Shown here: positions 8,837-17,699 of the stretch, one piece after another
Numbering within the stretch: the stretch's first letter is position 1
Layout of the letters: each line of letters begins with the position of its first letter
Assembly (NCBI GenBank): GCA_903835005.1
Contig: CAILLK010000102.1
Location: 1-64,000 of the forward strand
Source: an uncultured Bacteroidota bacterium
GTDB taxonomy: Bacteria; Bacteroidota; Bacteroidia; Chitinophagales; Chitinophagaceae
Length of the DNA: 64,000 bases
Direction: 5' to 3'
Made by a program: the position numbers and the translations under genes
Notes under the pieces: model-generated
Database searches by the model: none
What the model was told of the DNA's origin: nothing
Seen by the model: the letters and a program-made list of their open reading frames with translations, nothing else

Positions 8837-9271
8837 CTACTTAATATTATCTTCGATATGCACCCGGCGGGAGTGCCCGAAACCAACATAAAGATAAAGG
8901 TAGAGCATACGGGATAGCCGCATCAGGTAGGGCTGTGCAAGTACAACTATTAAAGTACTTAGGCCAAGAAAGTAAAATACACCGTTGTTATGAATTTCCA
9001 GTCCGAACGTGGGCGAACTGCTGAATAAAGGCCAGTACCACAGCAGGTTAAGAAAGAATAAGACCATAGTGAGGGCATAATTTATGCCGCCGCCATTATT
9101 GCTTTCCGACTTCATTTTTTCGCCGCATACTTCGCATTCCTCTTTCAGCGCAAGGCATTTGTCGAGCGGGAAAATGCTTTTGTTCACAAACACAGTGCTT
9201 TTGCGGCAGCTGGGGCATTTCATAGTCAGTAAAGCAGGAAGTAGTGCTGGTTTTTTTGAATCAGAGGCCAT
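8837..9271 (-). CDS. DUF983 family membrane protein
   Basis: A 144-residue protein of the DUF983 family. The N-terminal part carries two CxxC zinc-ribbon-like pairs (MKCPSCRKS and ECEVCGEK). Two or three membrane segments follow (about 65-80, 86-103 and 105-125 by hydrophobicity). Family members are widespread in Bacteroidota and Alphaproteobacteria, and no biochemical role is firmly known. The gene is convergent with the oxidase and divergent from the acidic protein at 9348. Confidence 0.75.
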   Translation of the reverse strand: MASDSKKPALLPALLTMKCPSCRKSTVFVNKSIFPLDKCLALKEECEVCGEKMKSESNNGGGINYALTMVLFFLNLLWYWPLFSSSPTFGLEIHNNGVFYFLGLSTLIVVLAQPYLMRLSRMLYLYLYVGFGHSRRVHIEDNIK

Positions 9272-9347
9272 GCTGCAAAATTAATTTATCTGAAGCAGAT
9301 TATGTTGGCATAATTTTTTACATACCTGTAGTGCTAAATGTATTGTT

Positions 9348-9605
9348 ATGATAAGTTCAAATCTCGAAGATCAGTTAGCTGGTATGTTAACCACTGATGA
9401 TGAAGAAATTAAGAAGGGTAATCAACTAACCGGCGGGCCTGAACCAGATCAGGATGAGGATCCGGAGCCTGAGGAAGACACAGATGATGAGGAATATGAA
9501 GACACCGATGATGAGGAAGATGATGAATTGGATGATGAAAAATTCAGGGAGCGGCTGGATACCGAATTTCCATTATCTGGCGGGGAAACAGATGAAGATC
9601 TATAG
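9348..9605 (+). CDS. Very acidic small protein
   Basis: Not recognised. Of 85 residues, 38 are Asp or Glu by my count. Residues about 38-62 are almost wholly acidic and contain an EDTDDEE motif twice in tandem. It is likely disordered and cytoplasmic, since it has no signal peptide or membrane segment. Such proteins can bind basic partners or divalent cations, but nothing here points to a role. It starts at the ATG at 9348, divergent from DUF983 and convergent with the DUF1801 gene. Confidence 0.6.
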   Translation: MISSNLEDQLAGMLTTDDEEIKKGNQLTGGPEPDQDEDPEPEEDTDDEEYEDTDDEEDDELDDEKFRERLDTEFPLSGGETDEDL

Positions 9606-9633
9606 CTGGCCCCGGTAAGGCAGGTGAAATAAT

Positions 9634-10092
9634 CTAAGCTCCGGGTCTTCTTTTCCGTTCAGAAATTGATTTCACTATGGTTTCCCCTTTGCAATTGAGT
9701 TTATCTTTTTTGCATCTGGAAAGTGCATTTACATAGGCATCATTAAGCAATTGCTTAATATACTGCTGCGGAAAAGTTTCAGTGCTATTCACTTTAATAT
9801 ACCTGTACTGGTTGCCATTGCCAATAAGCATCTTCTCCGGGTCTTGTATTTCATGGCCCCGGTTGAATCCGAAGTTGATGCCCTTGTAGCAGGCTATACT
9901 ACAGAATACATCACCAAGCCGGTCCGACAGGCCCCAGCCAAATGCGAGTGCGTTGTAATTGTCGTATATAAGCTCATTGCATTCGGGGTAAAGGTCCCAT
10001 ACAAAATCGCGAAGCCACAGCGCAGTAGTCTGTAAGTGCGGAGGAAAAGGTTCCAGAAACCGGATCAGGTCTTGATTATGTTCCTTAGCCAT
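9634..10092 (-). CDS. DUF1801 domain protein
   Basis: A 152-residue cytoplasmic protein with a DUF1801 (YdhG-like, frataxin-like fold) domain. Recognisable family features are the N-terminal PFPPHLQTTALWLRDFVWDLYP helix, the NELIYDNYNALAFGW strand and CYKGINFGF. Some relatives have been linked to intracellular iron handling, but this is not general. The basic tail (SERKRRPG) is unusual. It is a single gene, followed upstream by a degenerate repeat tract. Confidence 0.7.
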   Translation of the reverse strand: MAKEHNQDLIRFLEPFPPHLQTTALWLRDFVWDLYPECNELIYDNYNALAFGWGLSDRLGDVFCSIACYKGINFGFNRGHEIQDPEKMLIGNGNQYRYIKVNSTETFPQQYIKQLLNDAYVNALSRCKKDKLNCKGETIVKSISERKRRPGA

Positions 10093-10098
10093 TTTTTT

Positions 10099-10198
10099 GA
10101 AGTCTGAAGTATAAAATAATAAGTCTAAAGTCTATAGTCTAAAGTAATAAGTCTGAAGTCTAATGTGATAAGTCTAAAGCCTTAAATCTTAAGTAATA
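10099..10198. repeat. Degenerate AGTCTAAAGTCT-type repeat tract
   Basis: About 100 bases are built from variants of AAGTCTRAAGT and AATAATAAGTCT, at least seven AAGTCT-like units. No gene lies in it. It resembles the tract at 62821-62907, which is built from GACTAACGACTAAA. The function is unknown. Confidence 0.6.
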
Positions 10199-10253
10199 AA
10201 TATTAATTCATCGTTCCGGATTTATTTTCATTACGGTGTTTATTATCCCTTAG

Positions 10254-11531
10254 TTAGGTTTTTCTTGGTTTCTTCTTGGCCGCCGGGAAAAGCACATTAT
10301 TCAGTATCAGCCGGTAACCGGGTGAATTGGGGTGCAGGGCAAGGTCTGTTGGCGGGTCGCCCACGTGATGTTCATAATCTTCGGGGTCATGGCCGCCATA
10401 AAAGGTCCAGGTGCCTTTGCCATATTCGCCATGTATATAACGGGCTTCATTGGCCGGTTTCAGATCACCCATCACCAGCACGCTCGACTTAAGTACTTCC
10501 TTGCGGAATGCAGTAGTCTGCCCCATAAATCCTTTAATGGTTGTGGTATGGTCCTGGCAAAGCATGCAGGGCACAGGGTCAAATTTGGCAGAGAAGGTAA
10601 AGAGGGAGAAATAATCAGATGGCATGGCTACATGGCGCATGCCGGGTCCGTTATCAATATTTGATTTCGAGTAGGCATAAGGGTTGGTTTCTATCAGGAA
10701 GTCTTTGAAGGCGAAGCATTTGGTGAAATCCAGTTTTTGCTGTGCGCCAGGGTCCATCGGGTCGCCATCAAAGGGTTCAGCGCAGATATCTACTCCTTCT
10801 CCTGCAAGGGCTATATCATAGCTGTCGGGGGCCGAGCACATGGCAAACATATACCCGCCGCCTGCCACAAAATCCCGGATTTTTAATGTTACTGCCAGTT
10901 TTTCCTGCGATACTTTTTTAAACCCATGCCTTGCAGCAGTAGCCTCAGCCTCGGCTTTATCATTCTGGTACCAGGATGCATTTCTGAACTGGGCCCAGAA
11001 CTTGCCATACTGCCCGGTAAAATCCTCGTGGTGCAGGTGCAGCCAGTCGTATTTTGCAAGGTCGCCATTTAGTATTTCATCGTCATATACTTTTTCAAAA
11101 GGTATCTCGGCATAGGTGAGCACAAGTGTTACGGCATCATCCCACGGCTCCAGGTTTTTAGGGGTATATACTGCTACTTTGGGGGCTTTCTCCAGTTTTA
11201 TAATATCTCCGTTGAAGTCAGGGTCGGCAATCTGGTTGAGTATACCGCCATATTGGGCATCACTGATAATTTCATAAGTTACACCACGCAATTTGCACAT
11301 ACGTTCCATGCTTTCTATCTGGTCCATGCAGAAACTGCCCCCTTTGTAGTTTAGCAGCCAGTCTACCGGTATTTGTTTGATAAGCGCAGCATAGGCTATG
11401 CCATAGGCTTTCAGGTGATTGGCCTGACCGTCGGCATCCATAGGTATAAATAATTTGGCAGCATAGGCATGGCACGACAGGAATATCAGGACAACCGCAC
11501 AAATCCGGGAAAACATCGTTCGCATTTTCAT
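10254..11531 (-). CDS. Conserved exported protein, often labelled asparagine synthetase B
   Basis: From the ATG at 11529-11531 this is a 425-residue protein with a Sec signal (about 1-24, ending SCHAYA). It begins KLFIPMDADGQANHLKAYGIAY. In Bacteroidota genomes this family is commonly named asparagine synthetase B, but I see no glutamine-amidotransferase Cys at position 2 and no PP-loop ATP motif, so that name looks wrong. The pattern GGGYMFAMCSAPDSYDIAL near 230 and YGKGTWTFYGGHDPEDYEHH near 390 suggest a flavodoxin- or class I amidotransferase-like fold. The role is unknown. A longer start at 11621 is unlikely because it would bury the signal peptide. Confidence 0.7.
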   Translation of the reverse strand: MKMRTMFSRICAVVLIFLSCHAYAAKLFIPMDADGQANHLKAYGIAYAALIKQIPVDWLLNYKGGSFCMDQIESMERMCKLRGVTYEIISDAQYGGILNQIADPDFNGDIIKLEKAPKVAVYTPKNLEPWDDAVTLVLTYAEIPFEKVYDDEILNGDLAKYDWLHLHHEDFTGQYGKFWAQFRNASWYQNDKAEAEATAARHGFKKVSQEKLAVTLKIRDFVAGGGYMFAMCSAPDSYDIALAGEGVDICAEPFDGDPMDPGAQQKLDFTKCFAFKDFLIETNPYAYSKSNIDNGPGMRHVAMPSDYFSLFTFSAKFDPVPCMLCQDHTTTIKGFMGQTTAFRKEVLKSSVLVMGDLKPANEARYIHGEYGKGTWTFYGGHDPEDYEHHVGDPPTDLALHPNSPGYRLILNNVLFPAAKKKPRKT

Positions 11532-11919
11532 TAAAATCTTTAAAGCATCTAAGTTACTGATATTTTTAATTGAGGGTGGTGAAGAAAAAGTCAAAAATTG
11601 GAAATCAGAAGTTAAAAGCATGTCACGATGCTATATTCTCACTACACCTGACTTCATTGCACATCCAGCAAAAACAACAAAGTCCGGAAAATTCAGGCAA
11701 AGTTCTGAGGCCTTTCTTATATTTACCCAATCTAATTTTTCAGTATTCCATTTAACAGTGAAATAGTCATATAAATCTGGTGCCGGAAGTCTGAACGATA
11801 GATAATCAATAAAATAAGTAATCCAGTAAATATTTGGAGTTGAAAATATATTCGCTTGTAAAGCTCCGGAACAATGTCCCGCTTTTTAGCGGGAGGGGTT
11901 TAATGTGAGATTTAGTTTT
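11532..11919. other. Intergenic region upstream of the DUF58 gene
   Basis: No gene is supported in these 388 bases. It holds the promoters of the divergent exported protein and DUF58 genes, and a hairpin at 11878-11893. Short open frames here lack coding character. Confidence 0.45.
11878..11893. repeat. CCCGCT/AGCGGG hairpin, dispersed family
   Basis: CCCGCT-TTTT-AGCGGG forms a perfect 6-bp stem just before the DUF58 gene. A closely similar hairpin with similar flanks (CCGG upstream, GGAGG and GGGTT downstream) occurs at 57187-57203 in the restriction locus. It may therefore be a dispersed repeat rather than a gene-specific signal. Confidence 0.5.
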
Positions 11920-13260
11920 ATGGGTCTATTCCGCAAATATATAGGCAATCTCTTCATCAGCAGACTGTGGTTTCTGCTGATGGCAGCTTGTGTGATACTC
12001 TTATTTGCTGCTTACTTTATCCATATTCTGTACCAGCCAATGCTGGCGATAGTTGCTGCCATTGTGTTTTTTACTTTGCTGGATTATGTGTTGTTGTTTT
12101 TTTTAAAAGGCAGCCTGATGGCTGCAAGGGTGCTGCCGCCAAGATTCAGTATAGGCGATGAGAACGGAGTGAGCCTTGTTATAACCAATTCATTTCCTTA
12201 CCGCATAAAAGGGCAGCTTATAGATGAATTACCCTTCCAGTTTCAGGAACGCAATTTTCAGTTGCCGGTTACCATCGGTTACAAATCGCGCGAAACCGTA
12301 AGCTATAATCTCAGGCCGCTGAGCCGGGGTGAATTTACTTTTGGCAATCTGATCTGTTTTGCATCCAGCCCCATAGGCTTATTGAAAAGGCGTTTTAAAA
12401 TTGCAGAGCCTGGCATGGTAAAAGTGTATCCTGCCTATCAGCAGTTGCGCAATCTGCAGCTGTTGGCCATAAGTGATAATAACCTTACCGGGGCTAAGAA
12501 AATACGCAGGCTTGGGCATAGCCTGGAGTTTGAAAAAATAAAGGATTATGTGCTGGGCGATGATGTGCGCACCATCAACTGGAAAGCTACCGCCCGCAGC
12601 AGCAACCTGATGGTGAATACCTTTACAGATGCCCGCCAGCAACAGATATACTGCCTCATTGATAAAGGCCGGAATATGAAAATGCCGTTTGAAGGTATGA
12701 CCCTGCTCGACCATTCCATCAATGCCAGCCTGGCCTTGCTGAATGTAGCCTTATTGAAGCAGGACAAAGCCGGGCTGATCACTTTCTCATCGAGGGTAAA
12801 CGATATCATAGCAGCCGACCGACGATCTACCCAGCTGCATCGCATACTGGAAACTCTATACCGGCAGCAAACGGAATTTAAAGAGAGCGATTACGAAGCG
12901 GTCTGGAGCACCGTACACAGGGGCATAACCCAGCGCAGCCTGCTGTTATTGTTTACTAATTTCGAAACCTATTCGTCATTGGAGCGGCAGTTGCCTTTTC
13001 TTAAAAAGATAGCTCAGCGGCATCTGGCCTGTGTGGTGTTTTTCCAGAATACATTGCTCAAGGAGATACACGAATCAAACCCCGACAGCATTGAGGGTAT
13101 CTATATAAAAACCATTGCCGACCAGTTTGACCTGGAAAAACGCATGATCGTAAAAGAATTGCGCCGGCATGGGGTGCTCTCCATTCTCACCTCACCAAAG
13201 AACCTGACGATTGATGTGATCAATAAATACCTGGAGCTGAAGGCGAGGCAGATGGTATGA
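11920..13260 (+). CDS. DUF58 domain protein
   Basis: A 446-residue protein from the ATG at 11920; a GTG at 11905 would add five residues. Two N-terminal membrane helices (about 17-35 and 42-62) are followed by a beta-rich part. The DUF58 signature is GHSLEFEKIKDYVLGDD then INWKATAR near 195-225. The C-terminal half is a von Willebrand A-like fold with a degenerate metal site (IDKGRNMK in place of DxSxS). DUF58 proteins usually sit beside MoxR ATPases and are thought to help maturation of partner complexes. No moxR gene is next to this one. Confidence 0.82.
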   Translation: MGLFRKYIGNLFISRLWFLLMAACVILLFAAYFIHILYQPMLAIVAAIVFFTLLDYVLLFFLKGSLMAARVLPPRFSIGDENGVSLVITNSFPYRIKGQLIDELPFQFQERNFQLPVTIGYKSRETVSYNLRPLSRGEFTFGNLICFASSPIGLLKRRFKIAEPGMVKVYPAYQQLRNLQLLAISDNNLTGAKKIRRLGHSLEFEKIKDYVLGDDVRTINWKATARSSNLMVNTFTDARQQQIYCLIDKGRNMKMPFEGMTLLDHSINASLALLNVALLKQDKAGLITFSSRVNDIIAADRRSTQLHRILETLYRQQTEFKESDYEAVWSTVHRGITQRSLLLLFTNFETYSSLERQLPFLKKIAQRHLACVVFFQNTLLKEIHESNPDSIEGIYIKTIADQFDLEKRMIVKELRRHGVLSILTSPKNLTIDVINKYLELKARQMV

Positions 13261-13261
13261 T

Positions 13262-13302
13262 AATGTGGCGATTTGCAAGTGTGGCAATGTGCAAATGTGC
13301 AG
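13262..13302. repeat. GTGCAAAT-type degenerate repeat
   Basis: Directly after the DUF58 stop codon come about 40 bases made of variants of AATGTGGCGATTTGC, GTGTGGCAATGTGC and AAATGTGC, three to four imperfect units. It is a short low-complexity tract like others in this window, with no known function. Confidence 0.45.
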
Positions 13303-13507
13303 ACATAACGGAAAAGCAAGAAACTGTGGGCTATTAAGAATTCAATAAACACTTGATATTCTATATTTTATTATTTTTTTTCAGGCAATTTTGAAAAAAT
13401 TATTTTCTTCCCTACCCAAGAAATGAGGCTTAAATTACGTCTATTTAAAGAGGAAGGGCTGATCAGAGAAAATTTATTGTTAATTATATTAAATCAAAAC
13501 CAAATTC

Positions 13508-14269
13508 ATGGTAAAAAATTACTTCCGGCTATTCGTATTTCTATTGTTGACAGGTTGCGCCGCATCCTGCACCAAAAAAGGCGATACAGGGCCAGCCGGA
13601 CCTGCCGGGCCCTCAGGCACTTCTTCCACATCAGGTGTGGGCGAAATTTATGGCCATGTGAGCCTGTATGACCAGTATGGTTCCCGCTTGTATACGGGCC
13701 TGAACAATGTGAAACTGACACTGAAGAACGGCAACTACACCAGTGCCGACGTAACAGGTTATTATACCTTCCCTGCTCTTGCATCCGAAGGGTATACTGT
13801 TTCAGCTTCTGCCACCAGCTATGGGGCCACACAATTTACAATGAATGTGTTGGGCGATACGGTATACAAAGACGTGAAACTATCTGCTATCCCCGGTTTT
13901 CAGGTGCTTACTTTCAAAGCATATCATAATACCGGTTCACCGAATGATTCACTGATTCTGACATTTAATTCCGATACCCGGGTACGGAATTGCCTGGTGC
14001 TGGTAAGCAGCCAGAATACAGTGAGCAACCTGCCCGGAAACTATATCCTTGCCTACACCAAAGCTATACCAGCGTGGGCTACACAGGTGATGATGCAGAT
14101 ACCGGTTTCCGACCTTAATGGCGCCAATATCTTCTTTGGCCAGGAGGTATACTATGCCGCATATAGCTATGTGGTAAACGATGCATCGGTTTATGAAGAC
14201 CAGGCCACAGGCAGAAACGCATATAATGCAGTCGGAACACCACTTGTCGATTCTACTACTTCGCCATAG
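13508..14269 (+). CDS. Lipoprotein with collagen-like stretch and carboxypeptidase-regulatory-like domain
   Basis: A 253-residue putative lipoprotein with a hydrophobic N-terminus and a lipobox ending at Cys17 (LLTGC). The next residues contain GPAGPAGPSG, a short collagen-like run of the kind often seen after the lipidated cysteine in Bacteroidota proteins. Residues about 47-110 (GEIYGHVSLYD to KDVKLSAIP) look like a carboxypeptidase-regulatory-like beta-sandwich (DVTGYYTFPAL and GYTVSASAT). The C-terminal 130 residues are not recognised. It probably faces the periplasm or cell surface. It lies 55 bases upstream of the three T9SS paralogs and may be expressed with them. Confidence 0.68.
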   Translation: MVKNYFRLFVFLLLTGCAASCTKKGDTGPAGPAGPSGTSSTSGVGEIYGHVSLYDQYGSRLYTGLNNVKLTLKNGNYTSADVTGYYTFPALASEGYTVSASATSYGATQFTMNVLGDTVYKDVKLSAIPGFQVLTFKAYHNTGSPNDSLILTFNSDTRVRNCLVLVSSQNTVSNLPGNYILAYTKAIPAWATQVMMQIPVSDLNGANIFFGQEVYYAAYSYVVNDASVYEDQATGRNAYNAVGTPLVDSTTSP

Positions 14270-14324
14270 TCAAAAAAACTGCCTTGATTAACTTATTATT
14301 CAACCTTAATTTCTCGAAAAAAAA

Positions 14325-15989
14325 ATGAAAAAAATAATCATACTGCTTACCCTGGCCTCCTCACTGCACTATACTAAAGGATATGCCCAGATTCCGTTTA
14401 ATACAATGGATTCACTGAATGTAAACAATATTAATGCCTTAGCGCTGGTGCATGGCGATATGTGGTGGAACCCTGCACTGGAAGTGGCCCATTGTTACTT
14501 CCCTAAAAACTCACCGGCAAGTATACAATTTACCAGCGCTTTATGGATGAGTGGTTATGATGGAGGCGGCAATCTGCACATAGCTGCGCAGACTTACCGG
14601 CAAAACGGCAATGATTATTGGCCCGGCCCGCTGGACAGCAGCGATACCCTTACTTATGCCACATCGCACAACTGGGCGAAAATATGGAAGGTGCTGCAAA
14701 CAGATATACAGTCGTTCCTGGCACTCCCAACGCACGATTCGGCAAGTACGCCCCAGGCTATACTTACCTGGCCGGGCAAGGGCAATACCTATGCCACCGG
14801 TAACGGTGGTGTGCCGCTCACCATCACTACAGATATGGCCCCTTTCAACGACCTGAACGGCAACGGAATTTATGAGCCGTTGCTGGGAGAATATCCGCTT
14901 ATAAAAGGCGACATGGCGCTGTGGTATGTTTTCAGCGACAATGGCCCTGTGCATACCGAAACCAAGGGCAAGCCCCTGGGCCTGGAAATACACGCTATGG
15001 CTTATGGCTACAAGCGGGGCACGCTGATAGATAATGTGATCTATTACGACTATTACATCACCAACAAATCGGCCAATACTTACCACAACTTCCGTTTCGG
15101 GCAATTTGATGATGTAGATCTTGGCTATGCGTTTGATGATTATATAGGTTTTGATTCTTCTCACCGCATGGGCATTTGTTATAATGGCACTCCTGATGAT
15201 GGTGCAGGTGGTGGGCATCCCATCAACTCATATGGCACCCGTATACCTATGGTAGGCCTTACAATGGTAGTGCTGCCGGGAGATGAAGGAACAATTAAAG
15301 CACCTGCAGGCACGTTCGACTATTATATTAATGATGGTTCAATAATCGGTAACCCTGCAACAGACACTCAATATAATTACTACCTGCGCTCCCAGATAAG
15401 AACTGGCGCTCCGTTTACCAATGACTTTACAGGCAGGGGCATCCCCAGTAAGGCATATGGATCTGGGCCTGTAACTAATTATGTATTTACCGGTGATCCA
15501 TCAGATACCACTCAATGGAGTGAGTGCAATTGCAGCAATTATCCCGGCGACCGTCGGTTTATCATTACCAGCTCAGACTTTACCTTCCCGGCAGGATCAA
15601 TACAGCATGTGGCTATGGCGCTGGTAACTACTAATCCAGATACCCTGAATGCCTGTCCAGGCGTCAGTTTCGACAGTATAAAAATTCTGGCCGATACTGC
15701 ATGGGCCAACTATATAAATGTAACTGAAGTAAAACCCTTTACCACAAATACTGGTATCCGCATTTACCCCAATCCCGCTCATAATCAAATCGTTATTGAA
15801 ACCAGTGGTTTAGCCACCGGAGAAGAAACCATAACCTTCTACAACATTATAGGGCAGAAACTGAATGTGCCAATATCAGGAACAGGTAACAAAAGAGTAG
15901 CAGACTTAAATGGGTTGCCCAATGGAATATACCTTGTAGTTTATAACAATGGGACCATACAAAAGACGGTAAAAGTGATTAAAGAATAA
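14325..15989 (+). CDS. T9SS cargo protein, tandem paralog 1 of 3
   Basis: A 554-residue secreted protein with a signal peptide (about 1-21). The large central region is not assigned to a known family. It contains the motifs HGDMWWNP, WMSGYDGGGNLHIAAQTYRQ, DLNGNGIYEPLLGEYP and WYVFSDNGP. The DLNGNGIYE segment resembles a calcium-binding dockerin/EF-type loop. The tail (from about 480, IRIYPNPAHNQIVIE) is a T9SS type A sorting domain. Two paralogs follow directly. Its last 60 codons are nearly identical in DNA to those of paralog 2, pointing to gene conversion. The role at the cell surface is unknown. Confidence 0.75.
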   Translation: MKKIIILLTLASSLHYTKGYAQIPFNTMDSLNVNNINALALVHGDMWWNPALEVAHCYFPKNSPASIQFTSALWMSGYDGGGNLHIAAQTYRQNGNDYWPGPLDSSDTLTYATSHNWAKIWKVLQTDIQSFLALPTHDSASTPQAILTWPGKGNTYATGNGGVPLTITTDMAPFNDLNGNGIYEPLLGEYPLIKGDMALWYVFSDNGPVHTETKGKPLGLEIHAMAYGYKRGTLIDNVIYYDYYITNKSANTYHNFRFGQFDDVDLGYAFDDYIGFDSSHRMGICYNGTPDDGAGGGHPINSYGTRIPMVGLTMVVLPGDEGTIKAPAGTFDYYINDGSIIGNPATDTQYNYYLRSQIRTGAPFTNDFTGRGIPSKAYGSGPVTNYVFTGDPSDTTQWSECNCSNYPGDRRFIITSSDFTFPAGSIQHVAMALVTTNPDTLNACPGVSFDSIKILADTAWANYINVTEVKPFTTNTGIRIYPNPAHNQIVIETSGLATGEETITFYNIIGQKLNVPISGTGNKRVADLNGLPNGIYLVVYNNGTIQKTVKVIKE

Positions 15990-16013
15990 ATCAAACAAAA
16001 AAACTTCCTTCTT

Positions 16014-17678
16014 ATGAAAAATGTCTTGTTGATTTTGTTGGCCTCTTGTTTAACAACTACTTTTTTGTTTGCACAAGCTACCTTCAATACAATAGATTCT
16101 GTGGACATTAATAATATCAATGCATCAGTGTTGGTGCATGGTGATATGTGGCGATACCCAAACAACCCTATTATTCCTGATTGTAAATTTCCCAATGGAA
16201 GTAACAAGAATTTACACCGTCTTGGTAGTATTTGGCTTAGCGGCTATGATGGCACCGGTAACCTGCATATTGCTGCACAAACTTACAGGTGGGTTAATGA
16301 CTATTGGCCGGGGCCACTTGATGCAAGTGATACGCTGAATTATGCTACCTCCAGCTCTTGGGCTAAAATATGGAAGGTGAATTTAACAGATATAGAAACC
16401 TTCCTCTCATTTCCAATACATACTACAACCAATACACCGCAATCAATTCTCACCTGGCCTGGAAAAGGCAATATAAATGCTACAGGAAATAGTGGTACAC
16501 CACTAACCATAACATCTGATATGGCACCATTTGTGGACCTGAACGGAAACGGGATATATGAACCGCTTTTGGGTGAATACCCTGAAATAAAAGGTAATCA
16601 AACGCTATGGTGGGTATTCAGCGATAATGGCCCGACACATAACCAAACTAATGGCAGGCCACTGGGAGTGGAAGTACATGCTATGGCTTATGCTTTTAAA
16701 AGGGGCACATTGATTGATAATGTGGTTTATTATGAATATACTATTGTAAATAAGTCGGCTTATAATTATAGCAATTTCAGAATAGCACAATGGGATGATA
16801 TCCAAATAGGCTATAGTTATCCATTTGAGGATTTTATAGGTTATGATTCAATCTGGCGTATGGCTGTTGATTATTCAGGTACTAATTGTAACGGATGTAC
16901 AACCGGAGACACTGTTAATAATTATGGCGCAAACCCTCCTCAAACAGCTTTAACAATGATCGTTTTGCCTGGGGATGCTGGCACAAGTTATGTTCCAGCC
17001 GGTTCATTCGATTATTATGTAAATGATGCTTCAATTATAGGCAATCCGGCAAATGATAGTGAATATGATAATTATATGCGGGCAAAACTCCGCAACAGCC
17101 AGCATTTTACAGATGATTTTTCAGGTGCTGCTTCCCCATGTAACGGATACGGTATGGGAGCTAATGTCAATTATCTTTTCACGGGTGATCCATCCAACTA
17201 TTCCCAATGGTCAGATTGTTCTTGCAATAATAATCCCGGAGATAGGAGAACTGTTTTCTCAAGTAATGATTTTAATCTGAATGCAGGTAGCTCACAAAGA
17301 GTGGTTTTTGCATTACTGGTTGCAGATACTGCAAAAGGCTGCCCGTTAGCCAGCTTTAATGATATAAAAATCGTTGCCGATACCGCCTGGGGTAATTATT
17401 TCCAGAATGCCAGCGGTATAAAAAATATCATAAATAACATTGGCGTCAACATATATCCAAATCCAACTCATAACCTCCTTTACCTTGAAAACTCAGTCCC
17501 GAATACCGGGGAAGAAAACACAACCTTCTACAACATTATAGGGCAGAAACTGAATGTGCCAATATCAGGAACAGGTAACAAAAGAGTAGCAGATTTAAGT
17601 GGGTTGCCAAATGGAATATACCTCGTGGTTTATAACGATGGGACCATACAAAAAACTGTAAAAGTGATTAAAGAGTAA
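16014..17678 (+). CDS. T9SS cargo protein, tandem paralog 2 of 3
   Basis: A 554-residue paralog of its two neighbours with the same order of motifs: HGDMWRYP, WLSGYDGTGNLHIAAQTYR, DLNGNGIYEPLLGEYP, WWVFSDNGPTHNQ, and a T9SS type A tail from about 480. It starts 24 bases after paralog 1 stops. It is a mosaic: the first 40 codons are almost the same DNA as paralog 3, while the last 60 codons almost match paralog 1. The TTCCTTCTTATG start context is shared with paralog 3. It is secreted, of unknown function, and probably co-transcribed with the others. Confidence 0.75.
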   Translation: MKNVLLILLASCLTTTFLFAQATFNTIDSVDINNINASVLVHGDMWRYPNNPIIPDCKFPNGSNKNLHRLGSIWLSGYDGTGNLHIAAQTYRWVNDYWPGPLDASDTLNYATSSSWAKIWKVNLTDIETFLSFPIHTTTNTPQSILTWPGKGNINATGNSGTPLTITSDMAPFVDLNGNGIYEPLLGEYPEIKGNQTLWWVFSDNGPTHNQTNGRPLGVEVHAMAYAFKRGTLIDNVVYYEYTIVNKSAYNYSNFRIAQWDDIQIGYSYPFEDFIGYDSIWRMAVDYSGTNCNGCTTGDTVNNYGANPPQTALTMIVLPGDAGTSYVPAGSFDYYVNDASIIGNPANDSEYDNYMRAKLRNSQHFTDDFSGAASPCNGYGMGANVNYLFTGDPSNYSQWSDCSCNNNPGDRRTVFSSNDFNLNAGSSQRVVFALLVADTAKGCPLASFNDIKIVADTAWGNYFQNASGIKNIINNIGVNIYPNPTHNLLYLENSVPNTGEENTTFYNIIGQKLNVPISGTGNKRVADLSGLPNGIYLVVYNDGTIQKTVKVIKE

Positions 17679-17699
17679 CCAAACTTAAATTTCCTTCTT

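Noticed and set aside
14541-15218. 225-codon minus-strand frame opposite T9SS paralog 1
   Set aside because: Shadow frame; no homologous frame is kept as coding in a meaningful way in the paralogs.
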